From an uncultured Pseudohongiella sp. (lineage in GTDB: Bacteria > Pseudomonadota > Gammaproteobacteria > Pseudomonadales > Pseudohongiellaceae): a DNA stretch of 64,000 nucleotides. The stretch spans positions 1,656,438 through 1,720,437 of the forward strand of contig OX638341.1 of NCBI GenBank assembly GCA_951812965.1, in the 5' to 3' direction. The translations under genes and the position numbers were made by a program. The notes under the pieces were generated by a model. That model was not told the origin of the DNA. It saw only the letters and a list, made by a program, of their open reading frames with translations, and did not search any database. Shown here piece after piece: positions 24,785 through 33,794 of this stretch; positions within the stretch are counted from its first letter, which is position 1; the number at the start of each line of letters is the position of its first letter.

Positions 24785-25939
24785 ATGTCCGTCTCATTGC
24801 GGCTGAACGAAGAACAGCAATTGTTGCGGGAGTCGGCGCGCGGTTTCTGCCGCGAGCAGGCGCCGCTTTCCCTGCACCGCAAATTGCGCGACAGCCGGGA
24901 TGCCGATGGCTTCGACCGGGGACTATGGAGGCAGATGGTCGAACTCGGCTGGACCGGAATGGCGATCCCGGAAGCTTATGGCGGCTATGGATTCGGCCAT
25001 ACAGGACTTGGCCTGGTGCTGGAGGAGACGGGACGCACGCTGGTGGATTCGCCGCTGATCGCCACGGTCCTGCTTGGCGCCAATGCGATCCTGGAATCCG
25101 GCAGTGAAGCCCAGAAAGAGGAGTTGCTGCCGCGGATTGCCGCCGGCGAATTGTTGCTGGCTTTCGCGCTCGACGAACATATCGTCCACGATCCCGCTCG
25201 CGTCGATTCGACGGCCACCCAAGGCAATGGCGGATATACGCTAAACGGCGGCAAGACTTTCGTACTCGACGGGCATGTCGCAGACCGGATCATCGTTATC
25301 GCTCGAATCGACGGCGAGTCGGACGGCGCCGATGGCCTGGGCTTGTTCCTGGTCGATGCCGCGGCCCAGGGCGTGGAGATTACGCGCACGATCATGGTCG
25401 ACGGCCGAAATTGCGCCAATATCGTGCTGAACAATGTCGCGGTCGACGCAGACAATTTGCTTGGCGGTTCGGCGACAACTCCGGAAGCCCTCGATCGCAT
25501 TCTCGACATCGCCCGCATCGGCCTGTCGGCGGAAATGCTCGGCAGCATAGAGGAAGTGTTCGAGCGCACTCTGGACTATCTGCGCCAGCGCGAGCAGTTC
25601 GGCGTACCCATCGGCGCATTTCAGGCGCTGCAACATCGCGCCGCGGAAATGTACAACGAAATCGAGTTGAGCAAATCGCTGGTCCGCGCCGCGCTCGCGG
25701 CTTTGGACGATCCGGCGAGTAGCAGCGCCCGGATCGCGCGCCTGGCCAGCGCCGCCAAGGCGAAGTTATCGGAAGCGTTCTTTCTGGTCAGTAACGAAGG
25801 CGTTCAGATGCACGGCGGCATCGGCATGACGGACGAGTTTGATATCGGTTTCTTTCTCAAGCGCGCCCGTGTGGCCCAGCAATTCCTCGGCGACGCCGGC
25901 TTCCACCGCGACCGCTACGCCACTCTGCATTCGTTTTGA
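24785..25939 (+). CDS. Acyl-CoA dehydrogenase (small subunit type)
   Basis: A 384-residue acyl-CoA dehydrogenase: SVSLRLNEEQQLLRESARGF, flavin-binding GGYTLNGGKTFVLDGHVADR, and EGVQMHGGIGMTDEFDIGFF. It ends without a YEGT-type glutamate motif. Its organisation mirrors the gene at 9552, and it follows the large-type gene by four bases. A GTG at 24767 in frame would overlap the previous gene and add six residues. It is the last gene of the alcohol dehydrogenase cluster; the neighbour beyond is a convergent toxin gene. Confidence 0.9.
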   Translation: MSVSLRLNEEQQLLRESARGFCREQAPLSLHRKLRDSRDADGFDRGLWRQMVELGWTGMAIPEAYGGYGFGHTGLGLVLEETGRTLVDSPLIATVLLGANAILESGSEAQKEELLPRIAAGELLLAFALDEHIVHDPARVDSTATQGNGGYTLNGGKTFVLDGHVADRIIVIARIDGESDGADGLGLFLVDAAAQGVEITRTIMVDGRNCANIVLNNVAVDADNLLGGSATTPEALDRILDIARIGLSAEMLGSIEEVFERTLDYLRQREQFGVPIGAFQALQHRAAEMYNEIELSKSLVRAALAALDDPASSSARIARLASAAKAKLSEAFFLVSNEGVQMHGGIGMTDEFDIGFFLKRARVAQQFLGDAGFHRDRYATLHSF

Positions 25940-25962
25940 GGGCGGGAAGGTCCGCCCGGGCC

Positions 25963-26583
25963 TCACAAAGCGATCTGGATTCCAGCCCGCTTTCCCGCAT
26001 TCCGCGCGTCCCGCAGGAACGATCCGTCGGTTCCCTCGCGCGCGGCCACGATTTCGATGTCTTCCGCGCCGACGCGGTCGCCAAACAACAATAGCGCGTC
26101 ATCCGGATCGCATAAATTCGAAGTCCAGATCAATCCGTGAATGTCGTTGAATTGTGAGTGGATGGCTTTCGCCCACAATGCCGTGTGCTCGTATTGGATG
26201 GCCGAACTACCGATCAGGAGTTCTCTGCTTATGCCCCATTTGGCCAAATCCGGCGCCCGCAACCGCGCAAGCCGCAAACTCCGCCGATGTAGCAGGGTGC
26301 TGTGACGCCGACATTCGAGCTGCCACCGGGGCACGGTCAAGCGCTGATCGTGGAAAACGGTTTCATATATCGCCGCTTCGACCGTTCCGGCCGCGTACAG
26401 CGAAGGAATGCAGCGACCGTTCCGGTCTCGAATCGGCGCGAATCGCGTCTTGTTTCCGAGGCAGGGATTGAAGGCATTGCCCGCGAATGTCGATCCGTGC
26501 ACACGATGCAGCACCGTTCCCGCGGCAAGTTCATGCACATTCGGAGCCGCAAGCATTACCGGCGGAGTTGGAAATTCAATCAT
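25963..26583 (-). CDS. RES domain toxin
   Basis: A 206-residue RES-domain protein: AGTVLHRVHGSTFAGNAFNP, TRFAPIRDRNGRCIPSLYAA and VEAAIYETVFHD. RES toxins break down NAD+ and stop growth unless held by an antitoxin. The conserved R, the RF-P motif and the later E (YETVF) are present, so it appears intact. It is downstream of and close to (24 bases) its antitoxin in one operon, the usual order for this family. It faces the acyl-CoA dehydrogenase gene tail to tail. Confidence 0.85.
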   Translation of the reverse strand: MIEFPTPPVMLAAPNVHELAAGTVLHRVHGSTFAGNAFNPCLGNKTRFAPIRDRNGRCIPSLYAAGTVEAAIYETVFHDQRLTVPRWQLECRRHSTLLHRRSLRLARLRAPDLAKWGISRELLIGSSAIQYEHTALWAKAIHSQFNDIHGLIWTSNLCDPDDALLLFGDRVGAEDIEIVAAREGTDGSFLRDARNAGKRAGIQIAL

Positions 26584-26607
26584 GCGATTCCAGCCTCGCC
26601 TGGACTC

Positions 26608-27261
26608 CTATCCAATTGCGATGTCCGCCATCTGGCGGGCGGCGTCGACAACCGCGGCGGGATTGTCGAGGCATTCCCGGGGCTTGTCGCCATTGAGCCA
26701 ACCGTTGTTCGAGGCGAACCAGAACGCGATTTGCCAAGGCGTCATTTGCGGCGGCATCAGCGCGAGAATATTCTTGACAATCGAACGTGGCGCGCCGTTT
26801 TCGAACTGGAATGCCGGATAGTGGTCGCGACCTCCGATTCGCAGCGCGAAAATCTTGCCTTCCGCCTTCCATCGCGACGCCGGCACGCTCGTGTTCCTGG
26901 AGCGCAGCCCGGACATCTTGTGTATCTGAGTTGCGGTCAGCATCGGCGTTTCTTTCGCGTAATCCCGACGCATCTGGAGATTCTCGGCCACCAGATCGCC
27001 TTCCGGGCCGCTTTCCGCGGCAAGCAGCAGTTCAAGCGCACGGTCAAGATGCCGCTCGCGGCTCGAATCGACAAGCCCCTGCGGAAACATGTTGTGCAGC
27101 CGATTCAGTTTGTCGATCAGGCTGCGCATCGGGCCGGCGGGAGCGCGCACCAGTATCCACTCATCTCCGGCGTATTCGCCCGGAGGCTCCTTGACGCGGG
27201 GCGGCAGGCGCTCGACATCTTTGGAGTCGAGTGTCGCCCAGTAGATTGGTCTTGTTTGCAT
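26608..27261 (-). CDS. RES-associated antitoxin (Xre/MbcA/ParS-like)
   Basis: A 217-residue protein. The start at 27261 (MQTRPIYWATLDSKD) was chosen because the longer frame would run through the divergent promoter region. The C-terminal part (NILALMPPQMTPWQIAFWFASNNGWLNGDKPRECLDNP) matches the antitoxin-binding domain of the MbcA/ParS/Xre antitoxins that pair with RES toxins. The middle has a DNA-binding-like ATQIHKMSGLRSRN segment. It likely both inhibits the toxin and represses the operon. Confidence 0.75.
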   Translation of the reverse strand: MQTRPIYWATLDSKDVERLPPRVKEPPGEYAGDEWILVRAPAGPMRSLIDKLNRLHNMFPQGLVDSSRERHLDRALELLLAAESGPEGDLVAENLQMRRDYAKETPMLTATQIHKMSGLRSRNTSVPASRWKAEGKIFALRIGGRDHYPAFQFENGAPRSIVKNILALMPPQMTPWQIAFWFASNNGWLNGDKPRECLDNPAAVVDAARQMADIAIG

Positions 27262-27408
27262 GGTTGGTCCGAAAATCCGTAAAAAGCATGATTCGATTAG
27301 AAGTTTAACGAAGTTTACGGAAAATGACAATCCGCATCGATTCCAATCTGGTTTACACTGGCCGCTCGGCCAAATCCGACTCGCTTCAATAAATCCGGGA
27401 GGATAACA

Positions 27409-28122
27409 ATGCAAACTCTTGGCAGAATCCCTTTCGTTGCCGCCGCTGTATTACTGTTGCTGCTCGCCGGCCAGGCCGGTTTCGCCCAGCAGGAAACTGA
27501 CCCGACCGTCTGGGAATCGGCGATGCAAGCCTTCGATGAACAGGATCGGGCTTCATCCCCGCCCGAGGGCGCCATCGTTTTGACCGGCTCCTCGAGCATC
27601 GCGCGCTGGAACGATCAGGCAGCCGCCGCGCTTGCGCCGCTCACCGTGATCGCCCGCGGTTTCGGCGGCAGCACGATGGAGGATGCGCTATACCATCTGG
27701 ATCGGGTCGCGCTGCGATACAAGCCCCGCGCTATCCTTATATACGAAGGCGACAACGACACCTGGGGCCGGGTTGCGGAAGAGAAGATCGTCGATCAGTT
27801 CGAACAGATTGTCGCCCGGGTGCACGAAGAATTGCCGGAAACCCGGATCTACGTGATGTCAGTCAAGCCCAGCGTCGCGCGAGTGGAAGTCTGGCCCGCG
27901 GCGCAGAAAGTGAACGGGCAATTGAAGGCGATCGCCGCAGCCGACCCGATGGTGCATTACGTCGATGCAGTAACGCCTTTCATGAAAGCGGACGGCACGG
28001 TGATGACCGACATCTTCGTCGACGACAATCTGCACTTCAACACGATGGGCAACCTGATCTGGGGCGCCACTATCCGCGCCGCCCTGATGCCCAGGGAAGC
28101 GCGATACGAAACGTTGCACTGA
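27409..28122 (+). CDS. Exported SGNH/GDSL hydrolase
   Basis: A 237-residue esterase with a signal sequence (VAAAVLLLLLAGQAGFAQQ). SGNH blocks are visible: Ser in VLTGSSSIARW (block I), Gly in IARGFGGSTMED (II), Asn in LIYEGDNDTWG (III) and Asp-His in IFVDDNLHFNTMGN (V). Such enzymes hydrolyse esters, including acetyl groups on polysaccharides. GGGAGGA precedes the ATG. Its neighbour is the divergently transcribed RES antitoxin; it is convergent with a VOC gene eight bases away. Confidence 0.9.
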   Translation: MQTLGRIPFVAAAVLLLLLAGQAGFAQQETDPTVWESAMQAFDEQDRASSPPEGAIVLTGSSSIARWNDQAAAALAPLTVIARGFGGSTMEDALYHLDRVALRYKPRAILIYEGDNDTWGRVAEEKIVDQFEQIVARVHEELPETRIYVMSVKPSVARVEVWPAAQKVNGQLKAIAAADPMVHYVDAVTPFMKADGTVMTDIFVDDNLHFNTMGNLIWGATIRAALMPREARYETLH

Positions 28123-28129
28123 TTGAAGA

Positions 28130-28930
28130 TCAGTATTCGTCGTAACCTTCGGTAAGTTCGATGCGGACGCCGGCGGGGTCGGTGATGAAGGCTATCTTGA
28201 GTTCGATGGCAGGGATTTCGCGGAAGGGCACATCGAACTCAATGCCTTTGGCTTCGAGTTCGCGGCAGAATGCTTCGAGGTTTTCGAATTCAAATCCGAT
28301 GTGGTCGATCGCCGCGCCCTGAGTGGCAGCGCGTTCCTGGTCGGTGGCGCCAAAACTGAGATTCATTCCAGGGGCGTTTGTGGTCGTGGCGATGGAGCCG
28401 CGCGGACGAACTTCCAGGCCGAATACTTCGGTATACCATTTCAGTAGATCTTCATGCCCCGGCGTGATGAAATGCACATGGTAGCCCATGATTTCAACGT
28501 GCAGGCTCTGGTCTTCCTGTAATTCAACATAAACGTCGTCGGGCAGCATGACATAGGCATTGGTCTGCCCTTCCGCACCGGTAAACACGCGCCCGACTTC
28601 ATATCCTGCGGCGGCCCATTTCTCCAGGAATCGCTCGATATTCCGCACCTTGAACCCAAAATGATCCATGACGGTTTCGCGGGAACCCATGGTAGGTTCG
28701 CGCTCGGTAAGGGCGACCAGCATATTGGGCAGCCGCACCGCGGTCAGCGGGCCTTTTTCCACTACCACGCCATCGAAATGTTCCACCCAGATCTGCTTGT
28801 GCAGTTCCATGTCCGAAACATTGAGGTGAACATGGCCATAGGTAAGGCCGGCGGGATTGGGCGTGGCGAGCTGGCCGAGCGCAGGAGCCGCCAACGCGAG
28901 CGCGAGTATGGAAAACAATAGATTCTTCAT
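28130..28930 (-). CDS. Exported VOC (glyoxalase/dioxygenase-like) protein
   Basis: A 266-residue protein with a signal sequence (LLFSILALALAAPALG). Two VOC modules follow: LTYGHVHLNVSDMELHKQIWVEHF and VEIMGYHVHFITPGHEDLLKWYTEVFG, with HIGFEFENLEAFCRELEAKGIEFDVP and C-terminal AFITDPAGVRIELTEGYDEY. VOC enzymes bind metals and catalyse isomerase, dioxygenase or lyase reactions. Export is unusual but occurs. Metal residues are present (H in GHVHL, E in IELTE). No substrate is apparent. Confidence 0.85.
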   Translation of the reverse strand: MKNLLFSILALALAAPALGQLATPNPAGLTYGHVHLNVSDMELHKQIWVEHFDGVVVEKGPLTAVRLPNMLVALTEREPTMGSRETVMDHFGFKVRNIERFLEKWAAAGYEVGRVFTGAEGQTNAYVMLPDDVYVELQEDQSLHVEIMGYHVHFITPGHEDLLKWYTEVFGLEVRPRGSIATTTNAPGMNLSFGATDQERAATQGAAIDHIGFEFENLEAFCRELEAKGIEFDVPFREIPAIELKIAFITDPAGVRIELTEGYDEY

Positions 28931-29278
28931 CGAATACTCTCCTACGAGAACCGGCTACTTCGAGAACCGGCGCCCGGTTCAGGAAAACAGACCGGTCGCA
29001 ATCCGGGCCATGAAACCAGTTCAGGACAGGAAGATTAATTCCACTCTCACGCGCTTGCCAGCAAGATTACACACTGTTTCAAATTTCTCTGCGGTGCCTG
29101 AAAACAACACATTGGCTGGGTAGTTAGGTAACACTTCTGTAAAAAAATGGAATACATACAGACAAGTTCTTTATCTCAATGAAAAATTAAGTAGACTAGC
29201 CCTCTGAGCAGTTTCGGCGACAAGATCGAAGCGCTTATGAAACAACCTCGGAATTTTCAGAATCAAGGGGAAATCAAG
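28931..29278. other. Intergenic region upstream of the TonB receptor
   Basis: A 348-base divergent gap. It contains two direct copies of CGAGAACCGGC (from about 28947 and 28963) and an A+T-rich stretch near 29140-29200 where a promoter for the receptor probably lies. I see no small gene or confident operator. Confidence 0.3.
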
Positions 29279-32200
29279 ATGCAAAGCAAATTTCCGGGTG
29301 CTCGCAAAGCGATCACCCTGGCCGTACTGGCCGGCCTGTCCATGCCTGTTGCAGCGCAAGAGGACGACGAGGGCATCGAAGAAGTAGTGGTTACCGGTTC
29401 CTTCATTCGTGGAACCCCGCTGGACGCGCCTTCGCCTGTGCAGTTGATCGACCGGAACAGTATCGAAGCGCAGGGCGCCGCGGTTGTCTGGGACGTAGTC
29501 AAGAATCTGGAAGTTAACTCCGGTTCATTTACCAACCAGGGCTCGGGAGAGCGTTCTCAAACCGAGGGAACCGCAGTAATCAATTTGCGGAACCTGGGCG
29601 AAAACTCCACCCTGACCTTGATCAACGGCAAGCGCATGGCGCCGCACGCTGGTGAAACCACGACAGGCGGCGAATTCGTCAACATCAACGCCATTCCGAC
29701 CGTAATGGTAGACCGCCTTGAAGTTCTTACCGACGGCGGTTCTGCGCTGTATGGCGCGGACGCCGTGGCCGGCGTGGTCAACGTTATCATGCGCACCGAT
29801 TTCGAGGGCATTGAACTCTACGGCGATATTCAGGGAGTGGAAGCTGCCGGCGACGCTTTCGACCAGACCGCAAGCGCTATCTGGGGCTGGGCCAGCGATG
29901 ATGGAGATACGCATTTCGTCATCTCGGCCGAGCGTTTCGAGCGTGACAGACTTAACGTGCTTTTTGGCAACCATATCGATGAAAACTCGCAGTTCTTGGC
30001 CACCACATCGTCGATTGGAGGTGCCGTTGCGTCGCCATTTTTTGGCGCGAATATCAATCCTGCGTATATCAATCAGGAGATCACAGATTACAACGTCTCC
30101 CAGGGCGGTGAAGACTCAGCGATTTACAGCGATCCTCTTTGTGAATCCATGGTGGGAACAACCGGAATCCCGTTCCAGTATGGCACCTTGCGCGAACAGC
30201 GCGGGGAACGCGGCGGCGCATGCCGGGAAGATGTGGCTCGCTTCAACTTTCTCGAGAATCAGGCCGAGCGCAGCAGTGTCGCTCTCTCATTCGACCACAC
30301 GTTCAGTGAGTCGGCTGAGTTTTATCTGTTCGCCACCCATTTTGAAAATCAGGTAACTCTCCAGGGTGGCGGCTTGAACAATACGGGCGGGTCCAGCACG
30401 ACACGGGGACCGACGGTTTTCCTCGCTCCTCCAGGATCGTTTATCCGCAATGCGGGCGCATTCAGTCCGATTTTTGCCGGCAATGCCACTGGCCAATACC
30501 TGGAATTGGGTTTTTTCGCTCCGGAGATTGGATTGGAGCGCCCCACCATGGCAGACATGCCAAATAATCCACTGGCGTTGGAAAATGGTGGAATCAACAC
30601 AATGATGTGGGCCAATCCGCGGGACAACATTCCCCGAGACGGACAGCGCTCCAACTTCACCAATACCGAGTCTGACCTGATTCAGACCGGCTTCCGCGGA
30701 GATTTCCAGTTTAATGATCGCGACTGGAACTACGATGTAAGCCTGTCCTGGTCCAGCACAAGTAACGAGCAGTCCTATCAGGTTTTCAATCGCGAGCGAA
30801 CCGAGCTTGCCGCCTTGGGTCTTGGCGGACCGAACTGCACTCCGAACGGAGTACCCGATTTTGATTTCGGAAATGCGCCAGGCTTTTTAGGAGCCTTGAC
30901 CGGAGCAAGTGGTCCGGCGGCGATAGTCCCTGGATTGTTCGACAACGCCTGGGCGTCGTATTACGGGCCAATGACCCAAACTTTCTTTCCCGGCTATGTA
31001 TTTACCACTAGGGAAAGCTTGTCTTACGGTTTGACGAGCAACAACCAGGGACAGGATGGCTGTATGTTCTACAATCCATTCCTGACCCAATTTACGGATC
31101 CAAATCTGGCCAATAGCCCCGAACTCATGGATTGGATGAACCAGACCGTCTTGCGTGCGGACAAGCGCAACAAGCTGCGAGTTTTCGATGCGGTTGTCGG
31201 CGGTGGGTTGTTCGATATGGCCGGAGGTGAGGCGGCGTTCGCGGTCGGTGCGCAATATCGTGAACGCACTGCAGATTCAATTGCGCCAGAGTTGAACTTT
31301 CCCGGACTGCAAAATCGAATTCTGGGATATGACGAAAACGGCGTCCCCAACAGTTTCCATTACGTTGCCAACAACTACGAGTGCTCCAACTGCATTTTCA
31401 ACTACAACAACGTGCGCACCACGAGTGCGGTGTTTGGTGAATTGCAATTGCCGATCCTGGAAAACGTCGAGACCCAGTTAGCGCTGCGCTGGGAAGATTA
31501 CGGCGGCAATATCGGCAGTGAACTGTCACCGAAAATCGCCATGAGTTGGCGGCCGATCGACGATTTGCTGCTGCGCGGTTCCTTCTCACAGTCTTTCCGG
31601 GCGCCCAACATCGGTATCGTTGAAGAGGGTCTGGAAGCGGGCAGCATCGTGTTCAGGGATCCCATATCCAATCAGCAAGTGCGTGCGGGTCTGATCGATC
31701 CTACTCCCGAGAATGGTGAAGTCGAACAGACCTTTACCTTGGGCGGCCCCGCCCCGCATGTAGGCAATGAGTACGCCGACACGTATTCCGTCGGTTTCAT
31801 ATGGACGCCTTCCGGCGCTTTGGACGGGTTTAGTGCGCAGGCCGACTTCTGGCGCTTCGAAGTTACCGACAGAGTGCTTCCGGAGCCTGGAATTTCCGCC
31901 GTGCAGCCGGAAATCGATCGATTTCTGGCAGTACGTGACAATCCGGCCAACTACATCTTGAACGACAGCATATCGGCGGACTCGCCCATATTGGATGTAC
32001 CGTGTGACCCTAACGCGCTAGAGTCCGAATTCGGTCGCGACTCAGACGAAAGATTGAACTGTGTGGTCAATCCCGCATTGTATGAGGTTGGCGACCAGGG
32101 CCTGGGTATTAGCCGGGCCGCACGGAGTGAAAGCGCCAACTTGATCACCTTGACTCTGGCGGCGATTAACGCCGGCCAGATCAATGCTGACGGTGCCGAC

Positions 32201-32740
32201 GTCAAATTCGCATACAACTGGGACAATGAGTTTGGTCGCTTTAGAATCAGCACCGATTACACGCACGTGCGGCAGTACGAGCTGATCGGTGTTCCCGGCC
32301 TCGAACTCGGATTGCTGGACACCGGCGTATTCGATGCCGCGGGAACTACCGGAAACGGCCTGCATGTGCGTTCGTTGCCCGACAACAAGGGCAATATCAC
32401 GTTTTCCTGGCAGCGTGACCAATATGGTGTGACGCTGATCAACAGGCATATAGGTTCTTACCAGGAATTGGCCTACGACTTTGCTTACGAAACTGGAAAC
32501 GACCTGGTTCGTTCCCTGTTGCGCCGTAAGGTCGACAGCTACCAAACCTGGGATGCCCAGTTCCGATACGAACATGCATGGGACAATTCCGCATTCGGCA
32601 ATACGACGTTCACGTTTGGTGTGCTGGACCTGCTGGACCAGGATCTGCCATATCGTGAAGTCAGCGCCGGCAACTACGACGCCACGGTGTTCGACCCGCG
32701 TGGGCGCAGGCTCTATGCAAGGGCTCTCTGGAACTTCTGA
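29279..32740 (+). CDS. TonB-dependent receptor
   Basis: A 1153-residue outer-membrane receptor. A signal sequence (ITLAVLAGLSMPVAAQ) leads to the TonB box region GIEEVVVTGSFIRG, then the plug (SPVQLIDRNSIEAQGAAVVW, SALYGADAVAGVVNVIMRTD) and a beta-barrel ending in RRLYARALWNF with a terminal Phe. The start at 29279 has GGGG upstream at a normal spacing; an in-frame ATG at 29237 would give a longer, less signal-like N-terminus. The barrel is of the oligosaccharide/large-substrate style, but the ligand cannot be assigned. It is followed by a strong terminator. Confidence 0.93.
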   Translation: MQSKFPGARKAITLAVLAGLSMPVAAQEDDEGIEEVVVTGSFIRGTPLDAPSPVQLIDRNSIEAQGAAVVWDVVKNLEVNSGSFTNQGSGERSQTEGTAVINLRNLGENSTLTLINGKRMAPHAGETTTGGEFVNINAIPTVMVDRLEVLTDGGSALYGADAVAGVVNVIMRTDFEGIELYGDIQGVEAAGDAFDQTASAIWGWASDDGDTHFVISAERFERDRLNVLFGNHIDENSQFLATTSSIGGAVASPFFGANINPAYINQEITDYNVSQGGEDSAIYSDPLCESMVGTTGIPFQYGTLREQRGERGGACREDVARFNFLENQAERSSVALSFDHTFSESAEFYLFATHFENQVTLQGGGLNNTGGSSTTRGPTVFLAPPGSFIRNAGAFSPIFAGNATGQYLELGFFAPEIGLERPTMADMPNNPLALENGGINTMMWANPRDNIPRDGQRSNFTNTESDLIQTGFRGDFQFNDRDWNYDVSLSWSSTSNEQSYQVFNRERTELAALGLGGPNCTPNGVPDFDFGNAPGFLGALTGASGPAAIVPGLFDNAWASYYGPMTQTFFPGYVFTTRESLSYGLTSNNQGQDGCMFYNPFLTQFTDPNLANSPELMDWMNQTVLRADKRNKLRVFDAVVGGGLFDMAGGEAAFAVGAQYRERTADSIAPELNFPGLQNRILGYDENGVPNSFHYVANNYECSNCIFNYNNVRTTSAVFGELQLPILENVETQLALRWEDYGGNIGSELSPKIAMSWRPIDDLLLRGSFSQSFRAPNIGIVEEGLEAGSIVFRDPISNQQVRAGLIDPTPENGEVEQTFTLGGPAPHVGNEYADTYSVGFIWTPSGALDGFSAQADFWRFEVTDRVLPEPGISAVQPEIDRFLAVRDNPANYILNDSISADSPILDVPCDPNALESEFGRDSDERLNCVVNPALYEVGDQGLGISRAARSESANLITLTLAAINAGQINADGADVKFAYNWDNEFGRFRISTDYTHVRQYELIGVPGLELGLLDTGVFDAAGTTGNGLHVRSLPDNKGNITFSWQRDQYGVTLINRHIGSYQELAYDFAYETGNDLVRSLLRRKVDSYQTWDAQFRYEHAWDNSAFGNTTFTFGVLDLLDQDLPYREVSAGNYDATVFDPRGRRLYARALWNF

Positions 32741-32764
32741 TCCGCCGTAAGGCATTCGGAAACA

Positions 32765-32798
32765 AAAAAACGGCGGTGGGCAACCCACCGCCGTTTTT
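32765..32798 (+). terminator. Rho-independent terminator after the TonB receptor
   Basis: A perfect 10-bp GC stem, CGGCGGTGGG (32771-32780) with CCCACCGCCG (32784-32793), with a three-base loop. It is followed by TTTTT and preceded by a run of A, so it can also serve the converging mazF transcript. Very clear. Confidence 0.93.
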
Positions 32799-32823
32799 GT
32801 TTCTACTTCGGTGTCTTATCGAT

Positions 32824-33165
32824 TCAAGGTTCCGCATACATCTTGCCGATAACCCCCCTCAGTTGCGCAGCTTCATCCGAAGATAACCGGTCGAGAACTT
32901 GACCCACCAGGCGCTGTTTGCTCATGGTTCGTATCTGATCTACCGCAATTTCGGAGTCCCTTCCCGCGCATTTGATTTGCAGGCGAGTTCGCCAGCGAGG
33001 ATGGAGCGAAGAAGTGAGTGGGCACACAACTACTGTGTCCAGCAGCCTGTTCAGATCGTCCTTGCTGACGATAACGACAGGCCGGACCTTGCGGATTTCC
33101 GACCCGATGGTGGGATTCAGGTTGGCATGTCGAATTTCGTATCGCTTCGGGAAATTCGGCATCAA
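32824..33165 (-). CDS. MazF/PemK family toxin
   Basis: A 113-residue endoribonuclease toxin: GSEIRKVRPVVIVSKDDLNR, TVVVCPLTSSLHP and SEIAVDQIRTMSKQRLVGQV, the conserved PemK/MazF strands. It would cleave mRNA at short sites. The gene overlaps the upstream antitoxin by four bases (ATGA), so it is co-translated. The frame is complete. Confidence 0.9.
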   Translation of the reverse strand: MMPNFPKRYEIRHANLNPTIGSEIRKVRPVVIVSKDDLNRLLDTVVVCPLTSSLHPRWRTRLQIKCAGRDSEIAVDQIRTMSKQRLVGQVLDRLSSDEAAQLRGVIGKMYAEP

Positions 33166-33416
33166 TCGAGACCATCGGCGGTGGCAACGTCAAAGTCATC
33201 CCAATCTTCGTTCTCTCTGGCCATGTCCCGGTAAGTTTCCTCCCAGGACAGCTTGCCGTTGTCACTGGCGCGCAGCATGATGCCGTTTTCCTGTTCTTCC
33301 AGCACCAATTCGTCGCCCCAGCCGTACTTCTGGCGCAAGTGCTTCGGTATTCTTATGCCTTTGGAATTACCGATGGGGACTAATTTTACTTCTCGGATAT
33401 TCGGTGAAGTCGACAT
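33162..33416 (-). CDS. MazE-like antitoxin (AbrB/SpoVT domain)
   Basis: An 84-residue protein with the SpoVT-AbrB swapped-hairpin motif (REVKLVPIGNSKGIRIPKHL, then LVLEEQENGIMLRA). The acidic C-terminal tail (SWEETYRDMARENEDWDDFD) would bind and block the MazF partner. It likely autoregulates its promoter in the 33417-33480 region. It is a normal, intact MazEF-type operon. Confidence 0.87.
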   Translation of the reverse strand: MSTSPNIREVKLVPIGNSKGIRIPKHLRQKYGWGDELVLEEQENGIMLRASDNGKLSWEETYRDMARENEDWDDFDVATADGLD

Positions 33417-33794
33417 TTCGTCCAGCCTCCGGACTTCAGATAAGTAATTATGGTAATTACATAATCAACGTTGGTCAAGGATCAGCCCTGAAGAACCCGC
33501 ACATACGCTTGATTTGGTTTTTCAAGCTGGATACAGCAAACGCTCGGGACACCCACCAAAACACTTGGGACACCCACCATGCCAGTGACTCCAGCCTGCC
33601 AGGCAAGCGCCTTGGCGTTGCGTGCTTTCAGAGTGGTGAATTGAGGAATATCCGGGTTTGCTCACCGACCCAAAACTATGCAATTTTCAGGTTATACATG
33701 AATATTTCTCGGTTATTTTCATTTATCAGGTGAAAAATCCCTATTTTTTGCCTACAATCGCGGAATCCGATACCTCAAATCGAGTCCAGCGCTC
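33417..33794. other. Gene-free region with two direct GGGACACCCACCA repeats
   Basis: A 378-base region upstream of the divergent MazEF genes and the AAA_14 gene. GGGACACCCACCA occurs at 33546-33558 and again at 33567-33579 (period 21). I associate similar motifs with REP-like or IS-end sequences, but that recollection is unchecked. I see no small ORF with a ribosome binding site. Confidence 0.5.
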
